64,000 nt of DNA from Deroplatys truncata (Eukaryota > Arthropoda > Insecta > Mantodea > Mantidae): assembly GCA_030765065.1 (NCBI GenBank), contig CM060990.1:464240321-464304320 (forward strand), read 5' to 3'. Positions 12,506-25,496 of this stretch are shown here, one piece after another; the first letter of the stretch is position 1, and the number at the start of each line of letters is the position of its first letter. The position numbers were made by a program, and so were the translations under genes. A model generated the notes under the pieces. The model worked only from the letters and a program-made list of their open reading frames with translations. It ran no database searches and was not told the DNA's origin.

Positions 12506-13209
12506 CGATTTGAAGTTATATGTTGTGGAAGGTGTCTAAGGGCTGTTGATAGGTTCATACCTTAAGTCGGTGCTTACTGTTTGACTGTAGTTTAAATAAC
12601 ATCCTACATCCAGAATATTAACACCCCTACCTGCATAGCAAATATATTCCTCGTTCACTGAATTTGATGAACATGCTGCTCCTTAGGTGCGGTGGCTGTA
12701 GCAGTAAGAACCTGCGAAGCATCGTCTCGCTTATCTTCTTTCTCTTAAAAAATGTCCTAATATTCATGCTGATGGTCACGAAAAGTATAAATAAAACACT
12801 TATGGTAATGACCGTCAATACCACGACACAATTCGTGATCACCTGCACAGGAATAAGTGTGTTTTAGAACTGAACTGAACATACCACAAGAAAGCAAAGT
12901 AACTTAGCGAATATAAACTGCTAAGTCATGACTATGCGAGTGTTGTTGCATTGTTATGTTCTTTACAAGTTAGCGAGAAAGCATCAAATTTCCTTGTTCC
13001 TTCGACTGCACAAGAAAATGCGGATCTTGTGCATAGCTTCTGTTTCAAATTGTCTACTGTAAACAACATGAAACTGGCACCACTTGAACCACTATACTGC
13101 AAAATACGAAATCACTTGTCAATGAATCGCAGACCTAAGAAAAGAAACAGTTGTTGTTACAGATTATAAAATAGTCTAAATATAGCAATGATGAAGACGA
13201 CAGTAAGGA

Positions 13210-13250
<41 letters not shown>

Positions 13251-15700
13251 AAATAAACATTATTGGTAATTCCAGGGAGGGGCATTTCCCCCCATTGCCC
13301 TTCCTCCCTTGCCTACGGTCATTGCGAGGATTAATTATAATGCACAAAGATGTTGACATACTTGACGTTAACAGTCACATATCAATGCTCATTGTTTCAA
13401 CACTTAATATCAAATGGTGGGCATCAGTGACTGGCCTCATTTATATTATGTTTATCTCTACATTTAAATGTAAATTACATACGTTTCCAATCGCTAGGGG
13501 CTGCAAATTTCATACACCATCATTCATCATTAAGGAAATAAATGTGAGAGCGTAAATGGTTTACAGTGTTTACTCAAAATACTCCATTAATTTTAATTTT
13601 CCAAAGGACATGGGTAATGCAATTATTGGTGATCATAAAGGATATAAGTATATTCCACTTTCCGACCTTAGTCTATACCCGGCCCTTTGTAACTTACCAG
13701 ACAGAATTATGTCCGCAATATGTAAACACATCATTATAATTCACATCAACATACATATGGACGAAAAAATCACTCAGGTTCTCACTGTGAGCAGTTTGTT
13801 TTGGGAAATACTTCCTTTCATATGTGAGCAGGAAAAAGTACATACTGCACAATATTCAGGCCTTTTTTTCTGTTTGGGCCTTCGTGTGACCTTTCTTTGC
13901 AATGTTTTGCATTGCTTACATTTCCTCGCGGTCCTTATCATTTAGGCTCAAATGTAGTAGTGAAGCTGATGATGCAAATGATGAAGTAGAAGTAGAAAGT
14001 TACAATGGTTACAGAAGCATATCTAACATATTATCCTGTTCCTCCCGCTTTAGTTCATTACTTTCTACCACATCCTCGTTCTTGGTATCATGAATAACAT
14101 CTTCATTTTCACCTTTGGAACTATCGACTAAATCTTGTTCATGCGTATTACAACCATAGTTCTTATACTCCTTTGCGATTTCTTTTTCTCCGTTAAACTC
14201 TGCATATAATATCTGTTAGCAAATATTTTCCAACAGACTGAAAGTGGGCCTTCTAACTGCAATGTTTATTGATTACTATATGAGAGAGTAAAATCCAGAA
14301 TGCACATTTATTGATAACAATCACTATAACTCAACAGCGAATTGCCCACGAAAGCAGATTTTTTCCCACAATATGTGCAACACAACAACAATAAAGATCA
14401 TGAAGCCACAAAACAAATTTCTATGGAATGAAAAAGATACGAAAAACGTTGCTTCCAATCAGTCACTGAACACTGTTATGTAAATGTTCATAAATAACTG
14501 AAGACCGACTACAAGCTGCCCGGTTATCAGAAGAGTGATTGTGCGTGTTCTTTATTCACGACTTTAGAAGTATGTTAGCTTCAGTCCCAACCAGAGAGCT
14601 AATGTTTTAATCCCCCGAGTTAATGTTTTAAAGTTTTAATGTAAAAATCAATGAAACTAATTAAACAGCTATTCTCTCAGATAGCAAAATAGCTTTTGAA
14701 AAACGTAGGCCAAGAGCAAGTTAATCAGGCAGCAAATGCTTTGATAGTAGTCGCAGAAGTTGAAAATTTGTTATCAGCTAACAAGCCTAATACAGTACGC
14801 AAGTTCAGAGAAAAGTAATAGAAACAGTGTGTATAGGTTTGGTCAGGTATGTTGTAGAATGATTTGTCTTATTTTTCACATTGTTTAATTTATTGAAGAC
14901 CCTATACTAAATGAATAAATCGAAATCAGTATGGCCATACAGTGTGAATGTGAATATCTCCTTACCAAGGCCATTTAAAACCAATGGTTGTGAATACAGT
15001 GATTGCAGCTAAAAATAAACATTGTGCTCTGATGCTCAAAAATGTATGGAAAATAGATTCGACGAAAATGAACAGAACATGTAAAGAAATACGCATAAAA
15101 AGGATTACTAGTCCATAAATAATCTAACGTCATCATTTCACCTAAAGATATAATTCGAAGCATGAAGAAAGGAGTTACGAGTGTATATATACATAACATT
15201 TGCTCTTAAACTTCCAAATGAGGTCCAGATTTATGCTGGGTAAACTTAAGGTTGCATATTGCTGGAACTTAAAATTTGTTCGCAACTCTTACAAGTAGGC
15301 AAAAAGTTCGTTAATTCAATACTTCAGGCAGTCCAACAGTAGTGCAGGCATTTGTACAGAGTCCCCAAAGAAAGCTCCCAGATATTGTCTTATTGACTTA
15401 GGAACCAATAAACAAAGAAACAGTAATAGCGTACAAATGACGAGGAAGGTGTTATAGCATTTATTTTAACAATAATCAAACGATTTTAACAGCAGTCACT
15501 TCCTTCTTATATTAAGCATTTCTAGAAAATGCTGCAAGCGATCGTGGCTGCCCGTTGTTCTGCTTAGCGGTTGGAATTCAATTGTTACTCGCATTACTTT
15601 CGAATAAATTATCTCTTCTAATCCCTACATATTTTGTTTCAATTCTGAGCTAGTGTAATTAAATTACATTCTAGTTTTAATTTTCTAGATGAATTCAACA
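12506..15700. other. intergenic, with (AAT)n microsatellite
   Basis: A (TAA/AAT)n microsatellite runs at about 13,208-13,249. On the minus strand at about 13,945-14,210 there is a run of ~80 open codons rich in Glu, Asp, Asn and Lys (around YKNYGCNTHEQD) that may be a coding relic of unknown origin. Nothing else is supported. Confidence 0.4.
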
Positions 15701-18458
15701 GCAACGGCATCAAAACATCTATAGATTGTTCAACGGAGGGGGACAACTTGGCACCGCAACCTACAGAGTGCCTACAACCCCCCAAGAGGAAGGGATGAAG
15801 TAAAGGAATCACACAGGAGGCTACAGGCCGTAGGCAGACAGGCCACGAGGCGCGGAAGTCCCTAGCATTTCAAAGTTTGCAGCCCCGTGTGTCACCGCCG
15901 GAGCCGTCGAGAGAGGGCGAAGAACCACCCTTCAGTCGAACTATGATGTCCACGAAGAGTGTTCTTTCCAATGAGCAAACATCCGCGTCATCCACGAGAC
16001 CTAGAAGCACATCTGAAAGATCAGAAAGAAATGGAATGAAAGGGAAATTACGGAAAAGAATTCGTGGTAGAGAAGAAACCACCCCAGCATTCCCCTATCG
16101 ACCCCGGGGAAAGAGTGGAAAACCCATAATACGCCATATCATTAACATTGTCATTACCAGACGCACTGTTGTGCTGTATTGTTGCTACCAGACGTAGCAT
16201 TATTGGGTCTCCGTAGTTATATTTCGGCTTGACGGCCTTTCCTGTTGGCGCGGACAACGCCAAAGGGAAAGATTTGTTTGAAATTGTCTGGTATGACGTC
16301 AACCCTGTCTGGCTTTGGCTAGACACGGTTGGTGGGGGCAAGTTAGCGTCACACGAGAATAAGTGGTTGTTGGAATCAGTCGTGTGTGGCCGGTCTACGG
16401 TCTGGGGCATCTCCCTCCATCCTGTTTCCGTTTTTAACTATGTAGAGAAGCCAAACGTTTTTGTGAATAAATTCCAGATAATGTGTGTTATGTAATCTTT
16501 CAATGTAATATAAGAACCCACGCCTTCCCCTTAAATTTACACACCAAGGTCCCGGACTTTTTGCTGTCAACGAGTTGCACCCCCTATCCCATGTGCGTGT
16601 TGGGGTGACCTAAATTAATCATTTTCTGTAACTTTATCGGCCTTCATCCCAACATGTAACATTTTTGTTGGAGGTGGCCGTGTGGGTTTTTTTTTGTTGT
16701 GGGAGTGCTCTAAATAATTGCGATATTTTGTGATTATGACCACGTGGCATGTGCATAAAGTTCTGTAATTCAAGGTAAGTTTTGTGAAATATAAGCATGT
16801 GTGGGATATCTTTTTTGTGTGTGGGTGTGTGTCGTGAGTTTTTAATATGACAGAAATTTGGCAGGATTGCGTACCATGCTTATGCAGCATCTTTTGGCCT
16901 CATAACAAAACGGTTACATTTGAAATTCTAAATTGTCTTTCCAGAGGTCGGCGTGTTGGTTTCTCTTTGGCGCAGCAAATTTTTTTTTTCGTGATTCTTT
17001 TGGATCCTTTTATCAGCTAAATGGGGTACGAAGCTTTAAGTTATTGCCGCCATCGAACGGCAGAAAGAAAACTGACATTAAAAAAAACTAATGTAGCATG
17101 AATATAGAACTTTTAAGGGTATTAAAGGAACTAAAACAAAAGGTTCTTAACCTTCGTATATATTTCTACATTTAATTACATTATATTTGATTTTTGTGCC
17201 AAAATTCAACATATCAAGGCTTTAATGGTACCCCGCTAGTAAGAACATGGAAAGTAGCTTCTAATGTTACCCTTAGGTAATGCGGCCATATTTTGAGGAA
17301 TGTAAAGTACCCTGCCAATCCACTGGCTAGAATAATGCCCGAAGAGGCTACGCTGGCAGACGGTGGGGCTAGATTGGCCAGTACCAACATAAACAACTGC
17401 ATTCCATTATGGGTCACCTCCTATGCACGTCAGTATACCTCTGGTCTTCGCATTGTCGTTTTTTGTCCTCGTTACTTGTGTGTCAATTACTGAGCTACTG
17501 GTTGTTTTTGCCCACTTTATTCTTGTAACCGTTATAACAATATAAATGTTCACTTTTTCTATTGCTTCTTCGATCTGAAATTCTGCGTTACGTTACTTTT
17601 TTTTTAGTTTGAACTGTGAACGTACATTGAACCAGAAAATTGTTATCTTAACCACCAATTAAAAGCAAAGAACTGTTTTCCGCTTAACCATACACACCCA
17701 TGCTCTCTCAGCTGTTTGAAATGTGACGAGAATGAATGAATAGGGTGGAAATCACGAAATGTAAGGACATAAAAGGGAAACGAAAACAAAACAAAGGAAA
17801 GAAAGCACTGAAACGAGTATTCCCACTCTTTCCGAAATAGATGAAGCTTTATTTGGCATATTATTAAGAGCTGCTCGACTCTGTTGACGAGAGGGAGGTC
17901 GAACAAACCTCGACGTTCTTGTTCCCCCTTCTAATGACAGGCATTGGTTGACGTAAGCGTTAACTCTCTTAATACTGTACATGTTTGTGACGGATGAGCT
18001 GGACGGTAAATAAACAAGCCAGCCTTTGCATCAGGGTGCATACTGCTCGCCCATCCGTCCAACTCCTCTTAACTAGACGCCAAACTCCAGGCTCCCGGCT
18101 TCTATTCTGATTCGCTGTAATCAGGTTACGTGCACACCCCACGGCACTGTTAGCATTGGTTCTACGGAACTTCAATTACAACTTAACATTCGGGGAAACA
18201 AAAGCAAAGGTACCCTTGATAGATCACATGACTTTTTCTCTTGTCCCTATTTACCGTCGGCGGATCATTATTACAGAGCCGTTGAATAGAGAAAAGGAGA
18301 GTGTGTTGCATCTGAGCAAGTTTCTACGTGTCTACTTTTTGCCTCAGATCCCCAAACTGAAAAATCTTATGTGTTACATTCACACGACTTTCTCTACCTA
18401 CTAAAGTCTATTTTATATAGATTGCACAAAATATTCTTACGAAAGTTTTTTATTTATC
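15701..18458. other. unassigned stretch, partly GC-richer
   Basis: Positions 15,720-16,650 are richer in G+C than the surroundings and contain overlapping open frames on both strands, such as a Ser/Arg/Glu-rich one at 15,877-16,197. No domain is recognised. They may belong to an old LTR or UTR. At 17,214-17,417 on the minus strand there is a 67-codon hydrophobic frame with one or two possible membrane segments that I cannot name. No RNA gene was seen. Confidence 0.3.
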
Positions 18459-18472
18459 TTATTCGACTTAAA

Positions 18473-18859
18473 GGCGGCGCCGTGGCCGAGTGGTTAGACC
18501 GCTCGCCTCCCACCGAGGCGGCCCGGGTTCAATCCCAGGGACCTGCATGTGGGATTTGTGGTGGACGAAGCGGCGTCTGGGCGGGTTTTCTCCGGGTTCT
18601 CCGGTTTCCCCCGCCATTCATTCCACCAACTGCTCCATCATCACCTTTCCTTTCATCCATTTCACCAACATTTCGTTTCATCTACTTCCTTCATCCCATA
18701 CCAGGCATCGGGCTGATCACCCATCCTGGATGCTCTGTCTGATCCATGAGTGTCTGCTCCTCGACGGGCCTCTGACCCCAGGCACCCGCTTGTTAGTCCT
18801 GGGGGTGTAAGTCCTATATAAGAGGAGGGTAAACAGATAATGAATAATGAATGAAAAAA
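18473..18859 (+). mobile_element. tRNA-derived SINE with perfect 14-bp target duplications
   Basis: The head has an A-box-like TGGCCGAGTGG and a B-box-like GGTTCAATCCC separated by normal tRNA spacing. It is followed by a body with the stretch GGTTTTCTCCGGGTTCTCC and a short A-rich, TGAATAATGAATGA-type tail. It is flanked by identical 14-bp copies of TTATTCGACTTAAA at 18,459-18,472 and 18,860-18,873. This is a hallmark of LINE-mediated insertion and gives exact element limits. The central stretch resembles, from memory, the conserved core reported for MetaSINEs. The A- and B-box type suggests a Ser/Leu-like tRNA ancestor. The perfect duplications suggest a fairly recent insertion. Confidence 0.93.
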
Positions 18860-18873
18860 TTATTCGACTTAAA

Positions 18874-21800
18874 TCGAAATAAACCTTTGCAGACATAGTT
18901 TCAGTACACATTTCGTTGAAGGTTGAAGGGGGATACAGAGAACCAAAACGATAGTCAGATGCTTAAAAGAATAGTCGCTATATTGTAGCCTAGAAATTCC
19001 TACGACATCGCTAGAAACAACTAAATAGCGACAGCACTTAAAATGACGAAGTATTGAAAAATTCAAACCAATTACAACGGATATCTGGGAAACGGATTTA
19101 TTTGAAATAAATCGTGTGCTTTAAAGAGATCTACATTTCAAGCATAATACATTCTTCTCTATCTCTTATGGTTTACCAGTTATACAAAATTATACAAAAT
19201 TGAAAAGGACTTCACAGGCTATTCCCAGAAAATTTAAGATATACCTTTTATTTTCCATGCAAATATCTTAAACTAAGGTATTTTAATTTTAATTAAAATC
19301 GTTGTAGCCATTTTTGAGAAAATCGAAGATTTCGAAAAATGTTCCATGCAAAGGGTAGTTTGGGGTGGGTGGATTTTCCTGGAAATGCTTGTATCGCAAC
19401 TTTGCAAGATGTTGAACCTAAATATCAAGTTTGGTGTTTATCGGACATTTAGTTTTTGGTTATGTTGTTCACAGGCATACACAAACACACACACGGAGCT
19501 TTTTTAATGCATTATTTGAATTCCAAGGTCCTCAAAAGATGTATTTCGGATGAAATATGCATATCGAATATTTGTGTGGAATGCCATATCTTCTCTATCT
19601 ATCAGGTACATGCTAGAGAGAGTAAAACAGCCACCTATACCTTCTTTTTATACATCACAGGGACAGCATCAAGATATGTACGAGATATGTGTGAGTCACA
19701 GACAGCTATTTAGCAAACCTCTGGACTGAATACTCGCTATGTGGTCAATAACAGAACGGGTTTAATATAACCTGATCCCTTGTCCTCATACACTGTGACT
19801 ATATCAAGTGTACGATGAATCGCAACGATTTATTTAACAAATGATAAAAAAGAGGTACGTATCAGTAGAAAGAAACAACAATGGGTAAAATGAATGTGTC
19901 AATTGGGTTTCCTTTTAGTATTAACAGAAAATTATGAGGACGAAGCAATGCAGATTATTCTCAGAATATAAAAATTCACCTTCTTATAATTGTTTTGCTT
20001 TTTGCTATAATACCATGGGTTTGCTTACTCTTGTCCATATATATTCAGCATATTTAAAAGGTACAGATATAGTGAAATAATTATTAGTCGGCCACGATAT
20101 GAATGAACTTGAAGAAGGGCGCCACTGTATTTTGTTGATAATCAGATAGGGCCCTCTGGATACCTTAACGGACCTGACAATGACATACAAAATGGCGGCC
20201 ATATGTGGTGGGAATTTGGGAAATACTTTAAACGGCGCTTGTCTATAAGTACAGCTCCTCTGCAGTAAAATATAACCAATGTGGTGTAATGACATGAATT
20301 TTGTGTAGATAAATGCTGTGTTATACATAAAAACGATGTCTTAAAAGGAAACTAAATGCAAATTTAACATTAAATGGTGACCATTAAAATATATAACAAA
20401 CAACACTCATGCAGTCTACAGTTTTGTATGCGGGAACATAACAGCATAAATACGATGGCTGATTTAAAAAAATGTTGTTGGAAATGCACCATTCTGCAGT
20501 TCAATCTCTTTCTTGGAACTGTTACAACAGAACCATCATCACAAATAATTTATCCCTTTTTTAACAAAGTTGGAAGCAAAATGATGTATGAATACAGATG
20601 AATCCTTCGAAGGCGTAAAGTGTTCACGATTTATGTATCTGATCCGTTTACTTTGAAATCTTTATCTTTTGGAAATATGAATATCGGTACCAATGGTACC
20701 TTCCATAGCAACGCTCCCGTATATGAGAATCACCCGGACTCACTATACACATAAAACACACATATCCACAAATATTTATTGTATACCACAAATATACATA
20801 TTTTAATATATTTTATGACACAAATTAAAACTGCAGATAACACATTTTAAAGCATTTATCACAATTATTTACACCTCTGTTTATTATAACCAAAGTTCAA
20901 TTTACACCCGGGAACACAACATGTAATATTTTAGGTTAAGTATATTTATGACGTCCCCAACTGTAACAGTTTCTTCTTTATATCACCACAGTATAACCGT
21001 GACACAAACTACATCCTCAAATAGATAAATTATAAATATAATATATATTATATACTTTACATTTAATGTAGGCATAGTCTACATGGAACATATTAGTAAA
21101 CATAAGTAACACGTGAAAAGCACAGGGCACAGAAAACACATTATTCCTGTTTCCGAAATTGCACAAATAAAGGTTCTCAACCACTATTGCTTCACTAATG
21201 TGATTACAAACTGTCGCAGTTACTAAAATACTATATATCACAGGCATCGAAAACTCAACACAGCAGCCAGTGCATGTAAATACATCAGAGATCACCACCA
21301 ACTACGGATGCCATTTTTCTCAATTTCGAACCCAGTGTCAGGTCCGTTGTTTCTAGACGGCTCTGAATCAAGGCTTGGGATCAAAATACAACTCGAGCTT
21401 TCTTTACCTGACTGTCCTTCCGATGCCCCGCCTACTTGCTTCGTAACTGTTTAGTTCCTCTTCCCACCGTACGCACTCATATCGTAGCCGACTAGTACCT
21501 AATATACCACCACATTTCACTTAAATTAAAGTCTGATTATATTCGCTGATTCATTTCTTTTTATTTTATCTTCGTTTAAGAGGGCTACTAAAGTGTTATG
21601 TTTTCTTATAATATTAATGCTTATTTTGTTAACAACACAGAGGGAAGCTTTTTGTTCCTACTTACTTATAACTTGCGGTCTAACCTGATATTGCAAGGAT
21701 GCATTCTATAAGTAAGGAGTTAAAATAAGTAGAGGGATCTTTTTAAAGTCTTGAGTATCCTAAGTTTTCACTCAAGCCTATAGCGTAAGAGTCCAAATTT

Positions 21801-22953
21801 ATGTTCATTTGGTCAAATGCTGTAAATGTGCAATCAAGCGGTTGAATGTACGAGTATCGTTGGTTGTATAGAAGTTTGAAGTTTCTGAAGCTGTGTATTT
21901 TTCTAGGTCAAATGAAATGCGTGCTCTGACTGGACAACCCGTATAGTTTTCTCTATAAGGGATTTAAAATAAAGGATAAGTGTAGTTTTTAAAAATTTGG
22001 ATGTATTATATGACTGGAAATAAGGGCTATAAAGAAACCCATGATTTTTGCCAGGCCCAAAAGTAAAATTGTGCAATATTCTTTCCATATGGGTTAAATA
22101 GTGCAGAGTCCTTGGTCCTATTGTACAAGCGTATGAAGAGTTCAAAGGATGGTTCAAAGAGGTTGATTTGTATGCTAGGATTTAAGAATAAGTTTCGAAA
22201 ATAAAGAGGCGGAAATTATGGAAAGTTGTAGGATAGCTTATCATTTTACCAGCTTCTAAAACCCAAGTGTAGGAGTGTTGTCAAAGTCATACTAAAAATG
22301 CTACTTGATAACAAAGGTCAGCGAAATAAGAGGGAAATTGGTGATATGAACACGATATGTAACTCCCCCTGCAATAACTCAATTTTAAAAGATTTTAAGT
22401 ACCTTCATTTATGGCTTTGGATTAGAAGTCATTAAAAATCTGCTATGTTTCCAATAAGATGCCAAAATACTCTTTCATATTTACATTCAATGAAACAGGA
22501 TTGAAATAGAGTAACATGAATATGAATTCTATCCTAAACTACCCAGTTTAAAAACTCTGGGAAACATTTTATTGTCTACGTCCGTACAGAAGAACATTGC
22601 TTTTCAACGGTGAAAGAGTAATCAAAGTGTGTCATCAATGTGTGATCAAATAATCAAACATTTTCCCTCGCTCTCTGTGTGTTTCTTTTATAACATCAGT
22701 ACAGCTAGTTTTCAAGTTATAAACAACGCACAGCTTTACTTACACTTCATTTATTCTATAGCTTTCTTTAAATACGTTATATTCGTAATACCACATAGTC
22801 TATCTGAGACAAGAACGATCCTGTTGTAAACAAAAAGGGGGAGCGGACTCAACTCGCCAGTGTTAGACACTACACGTGTGCACATAACTTTTGCAACAGT
22901 AGTTGTAGCAGCGCTAAATTCTTGACAATAAATCGAGTAAAGCATTGACGGTT
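18874..22953. other. AT-rich intergenic DNA
   Basis: No gene, RNA or clear mobile-element signature was found. Open frames up to ~107 codons (20,005-20,328 minus) have no recognisable motif. A TTAGG-like motif near 20,930 is isolated. Confidence 0.4.
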
Positions 22954-22984
22954 AGTAGGTAAATATAGAGGGAGCTGGCACAGT

Positions 22985-24030
22985 TTTTTGCGTTTATATG
23001 GGAAAAGATAGGGAAAACGATGGTGGATGCGGAGGAAAATGCGTTTATATGGGCGAGATAGGGAATACGAGGATTGACGCTAGGCTAGACTGGTAGAATG
23101 AGGGGGAATGCGGTTTATATGAGACAGATAGGGAATACGTGGAGAGGTGCTAGGCTAGACAGAGGCTGAGGAGTAGAGTATGGTTTATATGAGAGGTGTA
23201 GGAAAAGGAGGAGAGGTATTAAGCTAAGGAGGTTGAGTATGCGTTTATAAGGAGACGAGAAAACGGAGAGATCCTATGCTAGAATAGACAGATGTTGAAG
23301 GTAGAATGTGTTTTATATAGGTTAGATAGTAAACCAAGGAGAGATACTCAGCTAGACAGGGGAGGGAGAGGAATACGCTTTATGAGAGGTAGGGGATACG
23401 AGGAGAGATGCTAGACTAGACAGTGTTTGAGAGTAGAGTATGCGTTTATATGTATGAGAGGTATAGGAACAGGAGGAGAGGTATTAGGCTAAGCAGGTTG
23501 AGTATGCGCTTTTAGGGTGAGACGTGAAAACGGAGAGATCATCAGCTAGACAGGGGCAGGAGGGGAATACGCTTTATGAGAGGTATGGGATACGGGGTGA
23601 GATTGCTAGACTAGACAGAGGTTTAGAGTAGAGTATGCTTTATATGTATGAGAGGTATGGGGTCAGGAGGAGAGGTATTAGGCTAAGGAGGTTGAGTATG
23701 CGTTTATAAGGAGAGACGGGAAAACGAGGGTAGATCTAGGTTCGGAGAGCGTTCAAGGAGAAAAATGCGTTTATATGGGAGAGATGGGGAAAACGAGAGG
23801 AGATCCTAAGTAGAGAAAGGATTCAAGGAGGGGGAATGCGCTTTATATTTAAGAGGTAGGAAATACAAGGAGAAGTGCTACACTAGACAGAGATCAAGGA
23901 GTAGAGTATGGTTTATATGAGAGGTATAGGAACAGGAGGAGAGGTGTTAGGCTAGACAGATACTGAAGGAGTAACAATATGGGTTTATATACAGGAGAGA
24001 TAGGGCATAGCAGGGGAGATGCTAGACTTT
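22985..24030. repeat. degenerate 60-70-bp tandem array, left arm
   Basis: About 15-16 imperfect units start with GCGTTTATATG and continue with a GAGATAGGGAATACGAGGAG-like part and then GCTAGACTAGACAG. Unit length varies between about 50 and 75 bases. Some units have a TATGAGAGGTATAGG variant. The right arm has the mirrored array at about 37,620-38,650. Confidence 0.85.
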
Positions 24031-24129
24031 GAAAGTGACTTTAGACGCGGTCGTCACGGGAAGCTGTTTGTTGTCAATGATGGACCACTAATTCTAGGTA
24101 GCTCCAGCACGTAACCCACTCATTTTAAA

Positions 24130-24735
24130 AAGGTAGCCAGAAATGGGAAAAAGGTGACCCATAAAGGGAAAAAGGTGACCCATAAAGGGAAAAAGTGACT
24201 GCTCAGGGAAAAAGGTGACCTGCAACGGGAAAAAGGTGACCCACAAAGAGAAAAAGCTGACCCTAAAGGGAAAAATGTGACCCATAAAGGGAAAAAGGAA
24301 ACCACAAAGGGAAAAAGTGACCATCAAAGGGAAAAAGGTGACCAGAAAAGGGAAAAAGGTGACCAGCAAAGGGAAAAAGGTGACCATTAAAGGGAAAAAT
24401 GTGACCCATAAAGGCAAAAAGGTGGCCCACAAAGGGAAAAAGGTGACCCACAAAGGGAAACAGGTGATCCATAAAGGGAAAAGGGTTACCAGCAAAGGGA
24501 AAAAGGTGACCAGCAAAGGGAAAAAGGTGACTCATAAAGAGAACAAGGTGACCAGCAAACTAAAAAAGGTGACCAACAAGGGAAAAAAGGTGACCAGCAA
24601 GATGAAAAAGGTGACCAGCAAAGGGAAAAAGGTGACCAGCAACGGGAAAAGGTGACCCGCAGAGGGAAAAAGGTGGCCAGCAAAGAAAAAAGGTGACCCA
24701 CTCAGGGAAAAGGGCAGGGAAAAAGGTGACCCTCT
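24130..24735 (+). repeat. 21-bp minisatellite, left arm (~29 units)
   Basis: The unit is GGGAAAAAGGTGACCvariable, with the variable part CATAAA, CAGCAAA or CACAAA, repeating every 21 bases. Since 21 is a multiple of three and the unit lacks stops, long open frames arise in several frames (KGKKVTS-type repeats). They are a by-product of the array, not evidence of a gene. The mirrored right-arm array is nearly twice as long. Confidence 0.92.
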
Positions 24736-24739
24736 CTCG

Positions 24740-25200
24740 CTAAAAGGTAAGTAACTCAGTATCACAGGATAGGGCAGATTCCGGGAAACGGATATAGCAT
24801 AGTTCCGTATGATTTCACAGGTAATTTACATAGCAACGTAGGTATTTGGCGATTCAAGTATCATAGGTGCTTAGAGTAACTCAGCTAGTATCACAGGTGG
24901 CTATATTACAGAGGTGACTGCATCATAGCTGTGTATGAAATCACAGGTAATTCAGACAGTGTCTAGGTATTTGGGCGATTCAAGCATCATAGGTGTTTAG
25001 AGTAAATCAGCTAATATCCCAGGAGGCTAGATTCCATGATCAGGGTTTCGTATCAGAGCTATTTAATGTAATTTCACTTGATTCGAGTAGTATCACAGGT
25101 ATTTAAGTCATTTTAACAGGTAATTCAGATATTATCACAGGTACTCATGGTAATATAGAGAGCAATTAGATTATAAACATTTCGCATCCAGCGTTACAGC
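24740..25200. repeat. ~130-bp degenerate tandem repeats, left arm
   Basis: At least three imperfect copies of a unit with GATTCAAGTATCATAGGTG, CTTAGAGTAACTCAGCTA and ATCACAGGTAATT. The mirrored copy in the right arm is at about 35,975-36,400. The stretch between this and polB (25,200-25,496) holds no recognised gene. Confidence 0.75.
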
Positions 25201-25496
25201 ATTTTGTATACCTTTTTCTAAATCTTACAAACCTTTTATATGTTAAACAGTTAGTGGACGAGGCTGAGAGGGATAAACTGCATCTGGGTTTACAAAATGA
25301 AAAGCTATGCATCAACATACCTTAATTTAGTACGTCGTACGTGCCTCTCCCCTTTTATCTAGGCTTGAGACTAGCACTAGGATTGCTCCTAATGGCAGGG
25401 TTAACACCTCCCCTTCCATGTTCTTCTTTCCTCATCGGAGGGCTGCTAGTTGCATACACAGCACGTGAGTAAACTTAATTTTTGAAGATTGTAGAC

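Noticed and set aside
15877..16410. Overlapping frames on both strands as host exons
   Set aside because: Both strands are open because of composition; no splice pattern or domain was found.
17214..17417. A 67-codon hydrophobic frame as a small membrane protein
   Set aside because: It looks protein-like, but no family is recognised and no neighbouring exon or start context supports it.
18473..18545. A functional tRNA gene (A- and B-box sequence)
   Set aside because: The acceptor stem does not close, and the sequence continues into a SINE body with target duplications.
20005..20328. A 107-codon minus-strand frame
   Set aside because: No recognisable motif and no support from the surrounding sequence.
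24130..24735. A CRISPR-like regular repeat array
   Set aside because: Units are directly adjacent without unique spacers, the DNA is eukaryotic in character, and no cas gene is present.
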